From positions 43,276 to 107,275 of the forward strand of contig NZ_JAFAJM010000012.1 of assembly GCF_019236175.1 (NCBI RefSeq): DNA of 64,000 bases. Direction: 5' to 3'. The notes under the pieces are model-generated. The model worked only from the letters and a program-made list of their open reading frames with translations, searched no databases and was not told the DNA's origin. Of this stretch, positions 8,360-18,001 are shown in pieces; within the stretch, counting starts at the first letter, position 1; each line of letters starts with the position of its first letter. Source of the DNA: Chryseobacterium sp. (GTDB taxonomy: Bacteria; Bacteroidota; Bacteroidia; Flavobacteriales; Weeksellaceae). The translations under genes and the position numbers were made by a program.

Positions 8360-9220
8360 TTAGTTCAGTACCTCATTGATTTTAGGATATTGTGAAATCT
8401 TTCTGAAAACAAACTTGTTGCTTTTCTGTAATTTCTCAATAAACAGATCCAGTTCATTGATAGAATCCGTGTCTCTGAGGTATTGGTCGTGAGTAAGGAA
8501 TACAAGATGTCTGGATGTCTTTTCAAGATCATTGAAAAAGATACTGTCTACCTTTTTCAACATGGCTTCATGGCTTCCTTTCAGAGTCATTTTATGGGAA
8601 GGTCTCCATTCAAGATCCCATCCTATGACTTTGTATCCTGCATTTTTAAGACCGTTTGCTGCAGCAGTCGAGCTTTTAATGTCAGTAACATTAATATTGT
8701 TAAGTCTCCAGATATTTCTTCCCGGAGTTCTTGCTATTTTATCATGTAATTTCAGGCTGTCTTTGGCAATATCAAAATCACGAACCACTGCATCAGCATT
8801 CTTATAGAAATCTGTATATTTATTGTGGGCATGGGTAAAGCTATGATTGGCCAGTTCGATTAAAGGATTTTGTTTCAGGAGCTCAAGATCATTTTTTTGT
8901 TTTTTGCTTCCGTAGGCATGCTTTCCAACCAGAAAAGCTGTTGCACAAACGTTCCTTTTATCCAGTATTTTTAAAAGATTTTCTGTCCCCTGATTAGGAC
9001 CGTCGTCAAAGGTAAGGTAGATCACTCTTTTGTCCGGGTCTACGCTTTCATCGTCCATTTTGACGACTGTTTCTGCGGTAGGATGTTCCTGTGAACCGGG
9101 TGTATTGTTCACATCATTCTTAAAATTACAGCTGCTCAGTAAAGCCGAAGTTGCACTCATCAATGCAAACATCCCGAGAAAAGTCTTATTTTTTGACTTT
9201 CCCGCAAAAATTTTTCTCAT
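8360..9220 (-). CDS. Polysaccharide deacetylase (NodB-like) lipoprotein
   Basis: This 286-residue protein carries a lipoprotein signal with lipobox LSSC at about residue 31, so it is probably anchored facing the periplasm. The NodB/CE4 domain starts with TFDDGP (catalytic and metal Asp), followed by the metal His pair in NHSFTHAH, RTPGRNIWR and a C-terminal LTHD. The family removes N- or O-acetyl groups from peptidoglycan, chitin-like or other glycans using a divalent metal. The gene stands alone. Confidence 0.88.
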   Translation of the reverse strand: MRKIFAGKSKNKTFLGMFALMSATSALLSSCNFKNDVNNTPGSQEHPTAETVVKMDDESVDPDKRVIYLTFDDGPNQGTENLLKILDKRNVCATAFLVGKHAYGSKKQKNDLELLKQNPLIELANHSFTHAHNKYTDFYKNADAVVRDFDIAKDSLKLHDKIARTPGRNIWRLNNINVTDIKSSTAAANGLKNAGYKVIGWDLEWRPSHKMTLKGSHEAMLKKVDSIFFNDLEKTSRHLVFLTHDQYLRDTDSINELDLFIEKLQKSNKFVFRKISQYPKINEVLN

Positions 9221-9530
9221 AAAAGTAATGGAGATTTAGATTGTTAAAAATCGTTAAAAATAACAATACAATGTTAACAAATTATATGCCATATTTTACT
9301 GTGTTTCTAGATTTTAAGGATATTTTAAAAACTTAATTTCAAAGAGAATTTATACTAATAACCTGATTATGAAACTATGATTTCGTTTTCTTTATATTTT
9401 AACATTTATAAATGTGAAAACGATAGTTATTCTCTATATTTATTGCGGGGAAATGATTCTTCATTTCTTTGGGAATTATTTTATTTTAACAAATCCATAT
9501 TGTTTTTTTAATGTAGGCATCGAATAAAAT
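9221..9530. other. Gene-free AT-rich stretch
   Basis: No convincing reading frame or RNA gene was seen. The part next to the deacetylase start holds repeated GTTAAAAAT and GTTAAC motifs, which may be part of that gene's control region. The rest shows nothing recognisable. Confidence 0.4.
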
Positions 9531-10259
9531 CTATTCTAAAATGCTTTTTAAATAGGTGGCATTTTTAATAGCGGAAATTCCCCATGTATTATTGAAAAAG
9601 ATAAAAGCAGTTTGGGGAATGTTTTTTATTTTTCCGGCAAGTGAATCAAGAAAATCTTTACTGTATTCAGATTTATAAAGTACAGGTTTTCCGTGCAGAC
9701 GATAATAGAGGAATGACTGATGACTGATGATTATATTTTCAGGAAGATTTCCCGGAAAACTGACTCCGGAAAAAACGATATTCATATTTTTAAATAAATC
9801 AAAAACTTCTTTCTGCCACCAGGACTCATGACGGAACTCTATGACATTTAAAAAATTAAAATCTAATGCATTAAGAATTTTATTGCGGTTTTCCGGCGTA
9901 TTTTGAAAAGATGGCGGAAACTGATACAGGAAGCCGGAAAGTTTGTTTTTGAGGCTGTTTTGAATATGATGACAGAATGCTGAGATGGTTTCTTTTGAAT
10001 CGGTAAGATTCTTTTGATGAGTGATTAGCTTAGGAATTTTGATAAAGAATTTAAATTCCTCAGGAGTATCATCATGCCACTTTAAAAGTGTTTTTGCTGT
10101 AGGTTTTCTGTAAAATGTAGAATTGATCTCAACGGCATTAAAAGTCTGGCTATATAAAGAAAGAAAATCTTTATTTTGAGCATTGACAGGATATAAAGAC
10201 CCTTTCCAGTCGTTATTATAAAATCCTGAACATCCTATATAAAGATTTTCTTTTTTCAT
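9531..10259 (-). CDS. DUF72 (YecE-like) family protein
   Basis: This 242-residue protein fits the DUF72 TIM-barrel fold: the opening LYIGCSGFYNNDWKGSLYP, the NAVEINSTFYRKPTAKT segment, FLYQFPPSF, VIEFRHESWW and the end FIFFNNTW are all family landmarks. The biochemical role of the family is not established. It ends four bases downstream of the copper ATPase stop on the same strand, so the two may be cotranscribed. Confidence 0.9.
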   Translation of the reverse strand: MKKENLYIGCSGFYNNDWKGSLYPVNAQNKDFLSLYSQTFNAVEINSTFYRKPTAKTLLKWHDDTPEEFKFFIKIPKLITHQKNLTDSKETISAFCHHIQNSLKNKLSGFLYQFPPSFQNTPENRNKILNALDFNFLNVIEFRHESWWQKEVFDLFKNMNIVFSGVSFPGNLPENIIISHQSFLYYRLHGKPVLYKSEYSKDFLDSLAGKIKNIPQTAFIFFNNTWGISAIKNATYLKSILE

Positions 10260-10263
10260 ATTG

Positions 10264-13116
10264 TTATTGTTTATTCAGATCCACAGAGTTTAATCTCAAT
10301 GAATTCAGAATCACCGATAATGAGCTGATACTCATAGCAGCGGCGGCAATCATTGGTGATAGGAGAATTCCAAAGAATGGATACAATAATCCTGCCGCTA
10401 CCGGAACACCCAGTACATTATAGATAAACGCAAAGAATAAGTTTTCTTTGATATTTTTAAGAAGTTTTTCGCTCAGTAGTTTTGCTTTTGCTACCCCAAG
10501 AATATCTCCTTTTAATAAAGTGATTTCAGCGCTTTCAATAGCTACATCAGTTCCGGTTCCCATCGCAATACCGATATCAGATTGGGCAAGGGCAGGAGAG
10601 TCATTGATTCCGTCTCCCGTCATCGCAACAATTTTACCCTGTTGCTGTAATTTTTTAACTTCATTCAGCTTGTCTTCAGGAAGACAGTTGGCTTTAAAAT
10701 GTTTGATTCCCAGTTCATCTGCAACAGCTTTTGCCGTATGTTCATTGTCTCCTGTCATCATGATAATATCTACACCTTCGCTTGTCAGTCTTTCGACTGC
10801 TTTTTTGGAGCTGGATTTAATTTTATCAGTAAAGCTGATGAATCCTAATACCTTTTGATCCTGTGCAATATAAGAGATCGTATGAGCTTTTGACTGTACT
10901 TTTACGGCTTTTTGCTTCAGGCTGTCAGGAATCTGAATCTGATAAGAGGTCAAAAGGCTTTCGTTTCCAAGGTAAGTTGTTTTTCCATCGATATTTCCTT
11001 TTACTCCTTTTCCTGAAATATTTTCAAACTGATCCACTTTTTCAGCAGAAATGTTTTCGTCTTTTGCTTTTTTAATGACTGCATTGGATAAAGGGTGTTC
11101 TGAATTCTGATTTAATGAAAATGCTAATTTTAAAATTTGATGCTCATCATCATCATCATCATTTGCGGTTTCAACATACTCTACAGATGGTTTTCCTTCC
11201 GTAAGGGTTCCTGTTTTATCAGTGATCAGTACATTCACTCTGTTCATTTGTTCAAGGGCTTCGGCATTTTTAATCAGAATACCGTTTTTAGCCCCTTTTC
11301 CTATTCCTACCATGAGAGACATAGGAGTAGCAAGACCAAGTGCACAAGGACAGGCCACGATTAACACGGCCACCGCGTTTATAAAAGCAAATAAACTTCT
11401 TTTCCCTTCCGGTCCGAAGAACTGCCATAACACAAAAGTGAGTACTGCAATAAGTATCACTGCCGGAACAAATATTTTTGATACTTTATCGGTTAATTTC
11501 TGAATAGGCGCTTTGCTTCGGCTGGCTTCATTCACCATTTTAATGATTTGAGAAAGAAGGGTTTCGTCACCCACTTTTTCAGCTCTCATAATGAAAACCT
11601 GATTTCCGTTGATCGTTCCTGATGAAACCTTGTCGTCGATGTTTTTCTCAACAGGTACGGGTTCACCGGTGATCATGCTTTCGTCCACGACAGAATTTCC
11701 TTCCGTAATTTTACCGTCCACCGGAATTTTTTCACCGGGTTTTACCTTTAAAAGATCTCCGATTTTGACCTGAGAAAGTAAAACCCTTTTTTCTTCACCG
11801 TTCACAATAAGATGGGCTTCATCCGGTGAAAGATTCATAAGTTCTTTAATAGCATTCCCAGTTTTTTTATGAGCGGCAGCTTCCATAAGCTGGCCCAAAA
11901 TAACCAACGTCAGGATGACACAGACTGCCTCAAAATATAAAGGGATTTCATGATTATGTCCACGGATTTCATGGGGGATAATATCGGGGAATACTAATGC
12001 GGCAATACTGAAAATAAATGCTGCGGCTACGCCCAGAGCAATAAGACTGAACATATTAAGATTCCAGGTTTTGAAAGAAACCCAACCTCTTTTTAAAAGA
12101 AACCATCCCGAGTAAAACGTGACAGGAAGAGTTAGTGCTAACTCAATAAAGCCCTGGATCTGATGAGAGAAAGGAAAATTAATAAGCATGCCTCCCATAG
12201 AAAGGATAAACACAGGAATGGTAAATGCCAGTGAAATGATAAATTTTCTTTTAAGGATATTGTATGTCTCATCTTCTTCATCGTCATCACCATCGGGCAT
12301 CCTTACGAGATCCATTCCACAGATAGGGCAGCTTCCCGGCTCGTCGCGGATGATTTCCGGGTGCATCGGACAGGTATATTTTGCTGTTTTCTTTTCAGGA
12401 TATTTTACAAGATCCATTCCGCATACCGGACATCCTACGTTAGAATCATAGGTTTTATCACCTTCACAATACATCGGGCAATAATATTTTCCGGCCATAT
12501 CATCTGTTACTGCAGGAGCTTCATGATGATGCGCGTGTGAATGTGAATGGTGATGATGATGGGATGCTGCATTTTTCACAAGATCTGCCGTGATCTCTTC
12601 CATATGCATATGGCAAACCGGACAGTCTCCTTTTTCATCATAAGTTTTGTCACCTTCGCAAAACATAGGACAATAGTATTTTCCTATACTGTCTTTAAAA
12701 TTTTCCGGAAGGTTAGATGATGAATACGTTGGTTTGTGATTAGGATCCTTAGCCAGTTTTTCTTCAATAGGAACCAGATACATTTTGCAGACAGGGCATC
12801 TTTCTCCCTGTTTAAAATATACTTTGTCGCCTTCGCATTCCATAGGACAATAATAAACGGATGAAGGAGATACGCGATCCTGAGGTTTTGTAAAAACTTT
12901 ATCCGGATTTTCAGGATCTTCGAGTTTATATTTTCCTATTTCGGACAATGCATTATTTAATACAGAAAGCCCTACTTCGTGATGAGACGTTATTGTTGCG
13001 GTATTGTTTTCCAGATTGACATCGGCTTTTACACCTTGCACGCTGTTCAGCTTTTCTGAAATCTTTTTCTGGCAACCTGAGCAGGTCATTCCTAGTATTT
13101 TATACTGTCGTTCCAT
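10264..13116 (-). CDS. Copper-type P1B ATPase with four HMBD motifs
   Basis: This 950-residue inner-membrane pump has one N-terminal HMA domain (GMTCSGC, residues 9-15). Four short heavy-metal-binding repeats follow, of CPMxC/CPMH...CPxC type, at about 88-116, 147-173, 211-237 and 247-272. A His-rich stretch lies at about 186-198. The ATPase core has the CPC transport motif ([12 protein letters not shown]), DKTGTLTEG phosphorylation site, HP motif (NSEHPLSNA) and GDGINDSPA hinge, so it fits Cu(I) or Ag(I) export. The ATG at 13116 is chosen because the HMA follows directly; an upstream ATG would add ten residues. The HMA-AraC gene upstream is a likely regulator. Confidence 0.93.
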   Translation of the reverse strand: MERQYKILGMTCSGCQKKISEKLNSVQGVKADVNLENNTATITSHHEVGLSVLNNALSEIGKYKLEDPENPDKVFTKPQDRVSPSSVYYCPMECEGDKVYFKQGERCPVCKMYLVPIEEKLAKDPNHKPTYSSSNLPENFKDSIGKYYCPMFCEGDKTYDEKGDCPVCHMHMEEITADLVKNAASHHHHHSHSHAHHHEAPAVTDDMAGKYYCPMYCEGDKTYDSNVGCPVCGMDLVKYPEKKTAKYTCPMHPEIIRDEPGSCPICGMDLVRMPDGDDDEEDETYNILKRKFIISLAFTIPVFILSMGGMLINFPFSHQIQGFIELALTLPVTFYSGWFLLKRGWVSFKTWNLNMFSLIALGVAAAFIFSIAALVFPDIIPHEIRGHNHEIPLYFEAVCVILTLVILGQLMEAAAHKKTGNAIKELMNLSPDEAHLIVNGEEKRVLLSQVKIGDLLKVKPGEKIPVDGKITEGNSVVDESMITGEPVPVEKNIDDKVSSGTINGNQVFIMRAEKVGDETLLSQIIKMVNEASRSKAPIQKLTDKVSKIFVPAVILIAVLTFVLWQFFGPEGKRSLFAFINAVAVLIVACPCALGLATPMSLMVGIGKGAKNGILIKNAEALEQMNRVNVLITDKTGTLTEGKPSVEYVETANDDDDDEHQILKLAFSLNQNSEHPLSNAVIKKAKDENISAEKVDQFENISGKGVKGNIDGKTTYLGNESLLTSYQIQIPDSLKQKAVKVQSKAHTISYIAQDQKVLGFISFTDKIKSSSKKAVERLTSEGVDIIMMTGDNEHTAKAVADELGIKHFKANCLPEDKLNEVKKLQQQGKIVAMTGDGINDSPALAQSDIGIAMGTGTDVAIESAEITLLKGDILGVAKAKLLSEKLLKNIKENLFFAFIYNVLGVPVAAGLLYPFFGILLSPMIAAAAMSISSLSVILNSLRLNSVDLNKQ

Positions 13117-13299
13117 GATGCTTAAATTTATCATACAAATTTCCAAAAAGGAGATCTAAGGTTGTTATAAATTTAAGGATAATAGTTATAGAATTTGGAT
13201 CGGTTGGAAAAGCACCGGAGTATTAGAGCAATGAGAGATTCAAAATGTTGTTAAGATTTAATTTCAAAACTTTCAGTTACCTAATACTCTTTACCTTAA

Positions 13300-13860
13300 T
13301 CAAAGATTGTCAAGAGGTTTTCTGTGATGGTCCTTTAGCTTTTTAAACTCGGTAGGAGTGAAGCCGGTACTGTTTCTGAATTGAGTAGAAAGATGCTGAA
13401 CGCTTTTGTATCCAAGCTTTCCCGCGATTTCAGTAAGGGTAAATTCGTTATACAAAAGCAACTCCTTTACTTTTTCAATTTTTTGAAGAATGAAAAACTG
13501 CTCAAGGGTAATGTTTTCATTTTGAGAAAAGGTTTTTGAAAGGGAACTGTAGTCTTTATGAAGTTTCGAGCTTAGAAACTCTGAGAGTAAAAAATCCTCA
13601 GAGATATCGAGTCCGCTGATTTTCATAATAATCAGATTTTTAATTTTTTCCACCAACTGGTATGCAGAATCCATAATTCTTTCAAAACCAGTTGCTACCA
13701 GTTCCTTTTCGATAATCCGCATTTTTTCAGGAGATATTTCCGAGGCTGTTTCTGCTTCACCTAATATAACAGAACGGGGTGCTGCCCCTGCTTTATTAAA
13801 AATATCTTCAACAGCAGAAATGCATCTGTTGCAGACCATGTTTTTTATGAATATTTTCAT
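13300..13860 (-). CDS. AraC-type regulator with N-terminal HMA-like fold
   Basis: In 186 residues this protein joins a metal-binding-like N terminus (KIFIKNMVCNRC, Cys10 and Cys13, then an alpha-beta-alpha pattern as in HMA domains) to a C-terminal AraC DNA-binding domain. The two helix-turn-helices include FTLTEIAGKLGYKSVQHLS and FRNSTGFTPTEFKKL. It directly precedes the copper ATPase on the same strand, so it is likely a copper or silver sensor for that pump. Its ATG overlaps the thioesterase stop by four bases. The metal role is inferred, not shown. Confidence 0.85.
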   Translation of the reverse strand: MKIFIKNMVCNRCISAVEDIFNKAGAAPRSVILGEAETASEISPEKMRIIEKELVATGFERIMDSAYQLVEKIKNLIIMKISGLDISEDFLLSEFLSSKLHKDYSSLSKTFSQNENITLEQFFILQKIEKVKELLLYNEFTLTEIAGKLGYKSVQHLSTQFRNSTGFTPTEFKKLKDHHRKPLDNL

Positions 13861-14252
13861 AGGTCGTTATTTAACCTGTCTTTAACGAATTCAATCTGAG
13901 TTTTGCCGTGAGGAGAAGGATTGCCGTCACTGTCAAGGTTCACCATTACAATTTTATCAACTGTAATGATAGTCTGATGAGTCATCTTGTTTCTGACATT
14001 ACAACACAGGGTAATAGAGGATGATCCGAAATGTGTCGCTTCAATACCTATTTCTATAATATCACCTTGTTTTGCAGAGCTTACAAAATTGATTTCTGAA
14101 ATGAATTTAGTGACCACTTTTGTGTTTTCCAGCTGGATGATAGCGTATAACGCCGCTTCTTCATCGATCCATTGTAAAAGTCTTCCTCCAAAAAGAGAAT
14201 GGTTTGGATTTAAGTCTTCAGGTTTTACCCATTTTCTGGTATGATAGTTCAT
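13857..14252 (-). CDS. Acyl-CoA thioesterase, hotdog fold
   Basis: This 131-residue single hotdog domain carries NHSLFGGRLLQWIDEEAA, the region that holds the catalytic Asp and helix in YciA/BACH-type thioesterases. It would release CoA from acyl-CoAs in the cytoplasm. It overlaps the HMA-AraC gene by an ATGA, so the two are translationally coupled. Why a thioesterase is coupled to a metal-type regulator is unclear. Confidence 0.85.
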   Translation of the reverse strand: MNYHTRKWVKPEDLNPNHSLFGGRLLQWIDEEAALYAIIQLENTKVVTKFISEINFVSSAKQGDIIEIGIEATHFGSSSITLCCNVRNKMTHQTIITVDKIVMVNLDSDGNPSPHGKTQIEFVKDRLNNDL

Positions 14253-14347
14253 ATTCTAATAATTTGTATTGCAAATTTAATGTTTAAAGACGGGCTTTTC
14301 AAAAGAATACTATTTATTGATCAAAAGAAGATGATTCATTTTCTCAA

Positions 14348-14761
14348 TCATTTTCTTTTGGAACGCATTGCTCTTACTTTTGTAACGGAAGTATCATTGA
14401 TGAGTTTTTGATATTCTTCACTTTCTATAGGATAAATGGCCACTTTACCCAGTTTATTATGATGAAAACCGAATCCGTATCTTTTTGCAAGAGGGGAAGA
14501 TCGGAAGCAGGCTTGTCCTTTTGAAAAAAATATAATCCTTGCTTCCTGTTTTTCGCTTTCTGAAATGTCATTTTTAATAGCATAACATTCAAAAATGATA
14601 TCATCGGAAGTAAACTGATAAGGATGATTTATGATTTTTTCATACTGAAGACGAGCCAGAGTTTTTTCTTTTTTCTCAGATGGTACCTCTCCGTGAGAAA
14701 CAGGACAGTCTTCAGCAACTTCAATCAGGGTATTTGTAAAATTGGTGGTATGTTCTTTCAT
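14348..14761 (-). CDS. DUF6157 family protein
   Basis: This is a 137-residue soluble protein of unknown function. The opening HTTNFTNTLIEVAEDCP, the central YQFTSDDIIFECYA, and the PLAKRYGFGFHHNKLGKVAIY segment match a family I know as DUF6157. There is no signal peptide or membrane segment. The C terminus is basic. It follows the Xre regulator on the same strand with a 36-bp gap. Confidence 0.8.
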   Translation of the reverse strand: MKEHTTNFTNTLIEVAEDCPVSHGEVPSEKKEKTLARLQYEKIINHPYQFTSDDIIFECYAIKNDISESEKQEARIIFFSKGQACFRSSPLAKRYGFGFHHNKLGKVAIYPIESEEYQKLINDTSVTKVRAMRSKRK

Positions 14762-14797
14762 AACCCTTGCCTTTTATTGGTTGGTATAAAGATACGG

Positions 14798-15001
14798 CTA
14801 TTCTTTATATTCCAGAATATCTCCAGGTTGGCAGTTTAAAGCTTCGCAAATAGCCTCAAGAGTACTGAAACGAATCGCTTTGGCTTTTCCTGTTTTTAAA
14901 ATAGAAAGATTGGAAAGACTAAGGTCTACTTTTTTAGAAAGTTCATTGAGGGACATTTTTCTTGTAGCCATCATGATATCCAGGTTTACAATTATCGGCA
15001 T
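14798..15001 (-). CDS. Small Xre-type HTH regulator (YozG-like)
   Basis: A 67-residue protein that is little more than one helix-turn-helix: MSLNELSKKVDLSLSNLSIL is the HTH and FSTLEAICEALNCQPGDILEY is the closing helix and tail. This is the compact Cro/CI type seen in YozG and its relatives. It is upstream of DUF6157 and may control it or itself. Confidence 0.85.
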   Translation of the reverse strand: MPIIVNLDIMMATRKMSLNELSKKVDLSLSNLSILKTGKAKAIRFSTLEAICEALNCQPGDILEYKE

Positions 15002-15302
15002 GATTCGATTTTTTTTAATTAATAATGTGAAAGAGAGATCGTCTGGTAATTTTGTTAACTAACTTTAACTTTTTGTAAATATCGGTAATTATTGATTGTT
15101 AATCAATAAATATTTATTCTTTTTTAATTAAATTAAAGACTGAGTTAAAATAAAAGTGATAAACATTAAAAAAAAATCTTTGATTTGTTTTTTTTAATTG
15201 TATCTTGCATACGTTTATATTTGGAATCAATATTTGTTCATTAATTTATGTTGTTTTTCTTTTATATACCAAATTTTTATTAATTTTTTAATTTTATTTA
15301 AA
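15002..15302 (+). other. AT-rich leader region of the RRM gene
   Basis: No gene was seen in this stretch of very high A+T content. It contains the promoter at 15179-15207 and, downstream of it, a roughly 90-nt T-rich leader before the RRM start codon. A long unstructured U-rich leader is common for cold-induced messages, so the leader may have a regulatory role. Confidence 0.45.
15179..15207 (+). promoter_or_regulatory. Bacteroidetes-type promoter of the RRM gene
   Basis: TTTG at 15179-15182, an 18-bp spacer, then TATCTTG at 15201-15207 form a close match to the -33 and -7 elements. Transcription would start near 15214, leaving about 90 nt of leader. Confidence 0.5.
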
Positions 15303-15668
15303 ATGAACATTTTTGTTTCAAACATCAATTACGCAACTAAAGAATATGAGTTGCATGATCTATTTGCAGAATTTGGAGACGTATCATCCGCTAAAATCGT
15401 TATGGACAGAGAAACTGGCCGTTCAAGAGGTTTCGGTTTTGTTGAAATGGGTGATGAAGAAGGACAACAAGCTATCGAAGCTCTTAATCAGAAAGAATTC
15501 AACGGAAAAGCGTTAAACGTATCTGAAGCTAAACCAAGAGAAGAGAAGCCAAGAAGAAGTTTCGATAACAACAGAGGTGGTGGTTATGGAAACAACAGAG
15601 GTGGCGGAAGCTATGGAAACAACCGTGGCGGAGGTGATCGCGGTGGAAACGGCGGAAAACGTTGGTAA
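15303..15668 (+). CDS. RRM RNA-binding protein, glycine-rich
   Basis: A 121-residue protein with one RNA-recognition motif (RNP2 IFVSNI at residues 3-8; RNP1 RGFGFVEM at about 42-49) and a Gly/Arg/Asn-rich tail of RGGG repeats from about residue 86. This matches the cyanobacterial and Bacteroidetes cold-induced RNA-binding proteins. The ATG at 15303 puts the RRM at the N terminus; a longer reading frame from 15198 would add a hydrophobic T-rich leader translation and is rejected. Confidence 0.9.
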   Translation: MNIFVSNINYATKEYELHDLFAEFGDVSSAKIVMDRETGRSRGFGFVEMGDEEGQQAIEALNQKEFNGKALNVSEAKPREEKPRRSFDNNRGGGYGNNRGGGSYGNNRGGGDRGGNGGKRW

Positions 15669-15676
15669 AAAATATG

Positions 15677-15702
15677 AAGCGGCTTTTTTAAGCCGCTTTT
15701 TT
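15677..15702. terminator. Bidirectional terminator between RRM and DUF4153 genes
   Basis: AAGCGGCT (15677-15684) pairs with AGCCGCTT (15691-15698) and is followed by a T-run. It separates convergent genes. Confidence 0.8.
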
Positions 15703-15707
15703 TATGT

Positions 15708-17495
15708 CTATTTTTCCCTGATCAGAAGGGCCGCATCATTATAATACAGATTCTCGGTACTGTATGAATTTTTTCCTTTCGAGATTTCGGGGAAAATCAT
15801 TTTAATATGATATTTTCCTAAGTCGCCCTCTACAGAAATTTCTTTTACCTCTGTAATGCCAGAATCTTTATTACTATCTTTAAAGAGTCTGATGAGAGCA
15901 GGTGTAAAATCTATTTCCTCCTTTCCGTTAAGAAGCACTCTAATGGCTTCCGACTCATTTACTTTAGTTTTGTTATCGATAAGAAACTGATCTCCATTGA
16001 TTTTCTTTGATATTTTCCCATAGCTTTGAAAATTAATCAAATACTGATATCCTTTAATATCAGTCACTTCATTTTCAGAACGAAGCGTCAGAAGCTCGTA
16101 TTCGGGTAGTTCGCTATGTTTATCAGCATATGTGAACGCTTTCCGAAGACTATTATTTATCGTCCAGTAATACGGATTTTTAAAAGCATCCGATAACTGG
16201 ATACGCGTTTTTGAATTTATAAGATCCAGTAAAAAAGCTTCCTGTTTTCTGTTGATGAGAAATTCAAACTGTGATGTCATTTTATCAATAACCGGATCAG
16301 AAATTTTTTTGTTAAAATCTATACTGTTGTTGGTAAGGAGTTGATGATCATTCAAAAGTTTCATCAATTCGCTTTTCTGACTTCTTTTAGACACACTGAA
16401 TGCATTCAGATAAGGGAATACAAGTGCAAAGACTCCGAGTATGAATAAACTTACCGGTATAAATCGGATGCTTGCATTTTTCCTGAAAATAAAATAGACC
16501 ACTAAACCTGTCAGCCATACCGCTAAGAGCAGAACAAAATATCTGAGTTCTGTGTATCCGTATGTGGAAATTCTGGTAAATACAGCCGCAAAAAGTAAGA
16601 TGATAAGGGGGATAAGCGTATAATAGAACAGTCTTGAAAATACTTTTACCCAGGATTTCGCATGATCTTCCTTTAATGGATGTACAAGCAGTAAAGCAAG
16701 AATTCCCACAATACTGTATGCAAGCACAAGATAGGATACCCAGCCTCTTGGCAGTTCCCAGTTAATCAATATTTTAAATGAATAAAAATAAAGAATGACG
16801 GCGTAGATCAGGAGAAGAGGAATTAAAATAAACTGGGTGAAAAATTTTAAAACTACCGGATATTTACTGTCTTTTTCGAGATGGAAAAGTCCGTTTTCGT
16901 TGAATATCAGGAAAATTAAGCAACTCCCTGTAACAGACATCAGAAAAAATATATCAAAGTAAATTCGATCGTGAAAACTGAAATCAAAAAGTTTGTCAAC
17001 AGCTAAGACTGCAAGTTCTATACCTCCGGTAAGAACCCCGGTAAATAAAAAGGTAAGGACAATATTTACAAAAAGATTTTTGTTGTATTGCCAAAAACCA
17101 TGCTCTTTATTCCGTTGCAGGAAAGGAACGAAAGAAACAAAGAGATGGGAAAGAAGAAAAGTTATTATGATAATGTATCCATACACCTTTGTAAAATCTT
17201 TTCGGGTATCGGGCAGTATTAAATAAAATCCAATGAGGAAAATAATTCCTGTCCATTCAAGAAGATAACGTCTTCCGATCCGTTGGGAAAGCATTTGTAA
17301 TGCAAACATCAGTGATATTCCCAGTCCGGAACATATGGTAAATTTAGCATAACCCAGAAAAGAAACCTCTGAAGTCTGGGTTTCATGCAAAAAAATGGCT
17401 CCGGTAGAAGTTAACAGAGCCATTAGGAGAACGATAGGAGAGCGTAGAATAACTTCTTTGGCTTTTCCTGTTATTTCAAAAATTTTTATTTTCAT
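15708..17495 (-). CDS. DUF4153 multi-spanning membrane protein
   Basis: This 595-residue protein has an N-terminal two thirds made of about ten or more hydrophobic segments and a C-terminal hydrophilic region of about 200 residues containing ITEVKEISVEGDLGKY. That arrangement fits the DUF4153 family of inner-membrane proteins of unknown function. It is the last gene of a three-gene minus-strand run after the PAP2 and BlaI-like genes, 12 bp downstream of the latter. DUF4153 genes are often next to a small winged-helix repressor, as here. Confidence 0.8.
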   Translation of the reverse strand: MKIKIFEITGKAKEVILRSPIVLLMALLTSTGAIFLHETQTSEVSFLGYAKFTICSGLGISLMFALQMLSQRIGRRYLLEWTGIIFLIGFYLILPDTRKDFTKVYGYIIIITFLLSHLFVSFVPFLQRNKEHGFWQYNKNLFVNIVLTFLFTGVLTGGIELAVLAVDKLFDFSFHDRIYFDIFFLMSVTGSCLIFLIFNENGLFHLEKDSKYPVVLKFFTQFILIPLLLIYAVILYFYSFKILINWELPRGWVSYLVLAYSIVGILALLLVHPLKEDHAKSWVKVFSRLFYYTLIPLIILLFAAVFTRISTYGYTELRYFVLLLAVWLTGLVVYFIFRKNASIRFIPVSLFILGVFALVFPYLNAFSVSKRSQKSELMKLLNDHQLLTNNSIDFNKKISDPVIDKMTSQFEFLINRKQEAFLLDLINSKTRIQLSDAFKNPYYWTINNSLRKAFTYADKHSELPEYELLTLRSENEVTDIKGYQYLINFQSYGKISKKINGDQFLIDNKTKVNESEAIRVLLNGKEEIDFTPALIRLFKDSNKDSGITEVKEISVEGDLGKYHIKMIFPEISKGKNSYSTENLYYNDAALLIREK

Positions 17496-17507
17496 CAGCA
17501 GTTCAAT

Positions 17508-17993
17508 TTATACTTTTTTCTTTTTTTTCTTCTTTTCTTTATCTTTTTCCTTGCTTTTGATTTTTTTCTCTTTTTTAGGGCTCAGGATTTCTTCAGCGAA
17601 TTCATATTTAGGCTCCTCAGGTTTGGTAGGTTTAATCTCAATTCTAAGGTCGAAATAACCTTTAAGATCATCTTGTGAGATTAATTTTTCATTGAATAAG
17701 AATTCTAAAATTTCCTTTCCGGAGTCATTAAAAAAATGATGTGAAAGTTCTTTTAATAAGAACTTTTTATATTCGTCAAAAGGGACCTGCACCGTATATT
17801 TAAAAATTCTGCCTTCTTTTAGAGTAGATAAATATCCTTTTTCAACCAGTATTTTCAGATAAGTAGATACTGTATTCTGATGTGGTTTGGGTTCAGGATG
17901 TTGCTCCATAATGTCTTTAAGATAAAAGGAATCCAGTTTCCAGAACAGCTTCATAAAGTTTTCCTCCGCGGCGGTAAGATGATTAATTTTCAT
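17508..17993 (-). CDS. BlaI/MecI/CopY-type winged-helix regulator
   Basis: This 161-residue protein opens with the BlaI-type winged helix: LTAAEENFMKLFWKL, then HQNTVSTYLKILVEKGYLS. The family are repressors, typically released by proteolysis of the repressor by a BlaR1/MecR1 membrane sensor, but no such sensor is present here. The C terminus is an extremely lysine-rich tail of about 30 residues. The start at 17993 places the family's N-terminal LTxAE at residue 6; longer forms run through the PAP2 gene in another frame. It lies in an operon with PAP2 and DUF4153. Confidence 0.82.
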   Translation of the reverse strand: MKINHLTAAEENFMKLFWKLDSFYLKDIMEQHPEPKPHQNTVSTYLKILVEKGYLSTLKEGRIFKYTVQVPFDEYKKFLLKELSHHFFNDSGKEILEFLFNEKLISQDDLKGYFDLRIEIKPTKPEEPKYEFAEEILSPKKEKKIKSKEKDKEKKKKKKKV

Positions 17994-18001
17994 AGATTCT
18001 T

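Noticed and set aside
10448..12451. Plus-strand ORFs inside the copper ATPase
   Set aside because: They are antisense shadows; the minus-strand frame has all P-type ATPase motifs.
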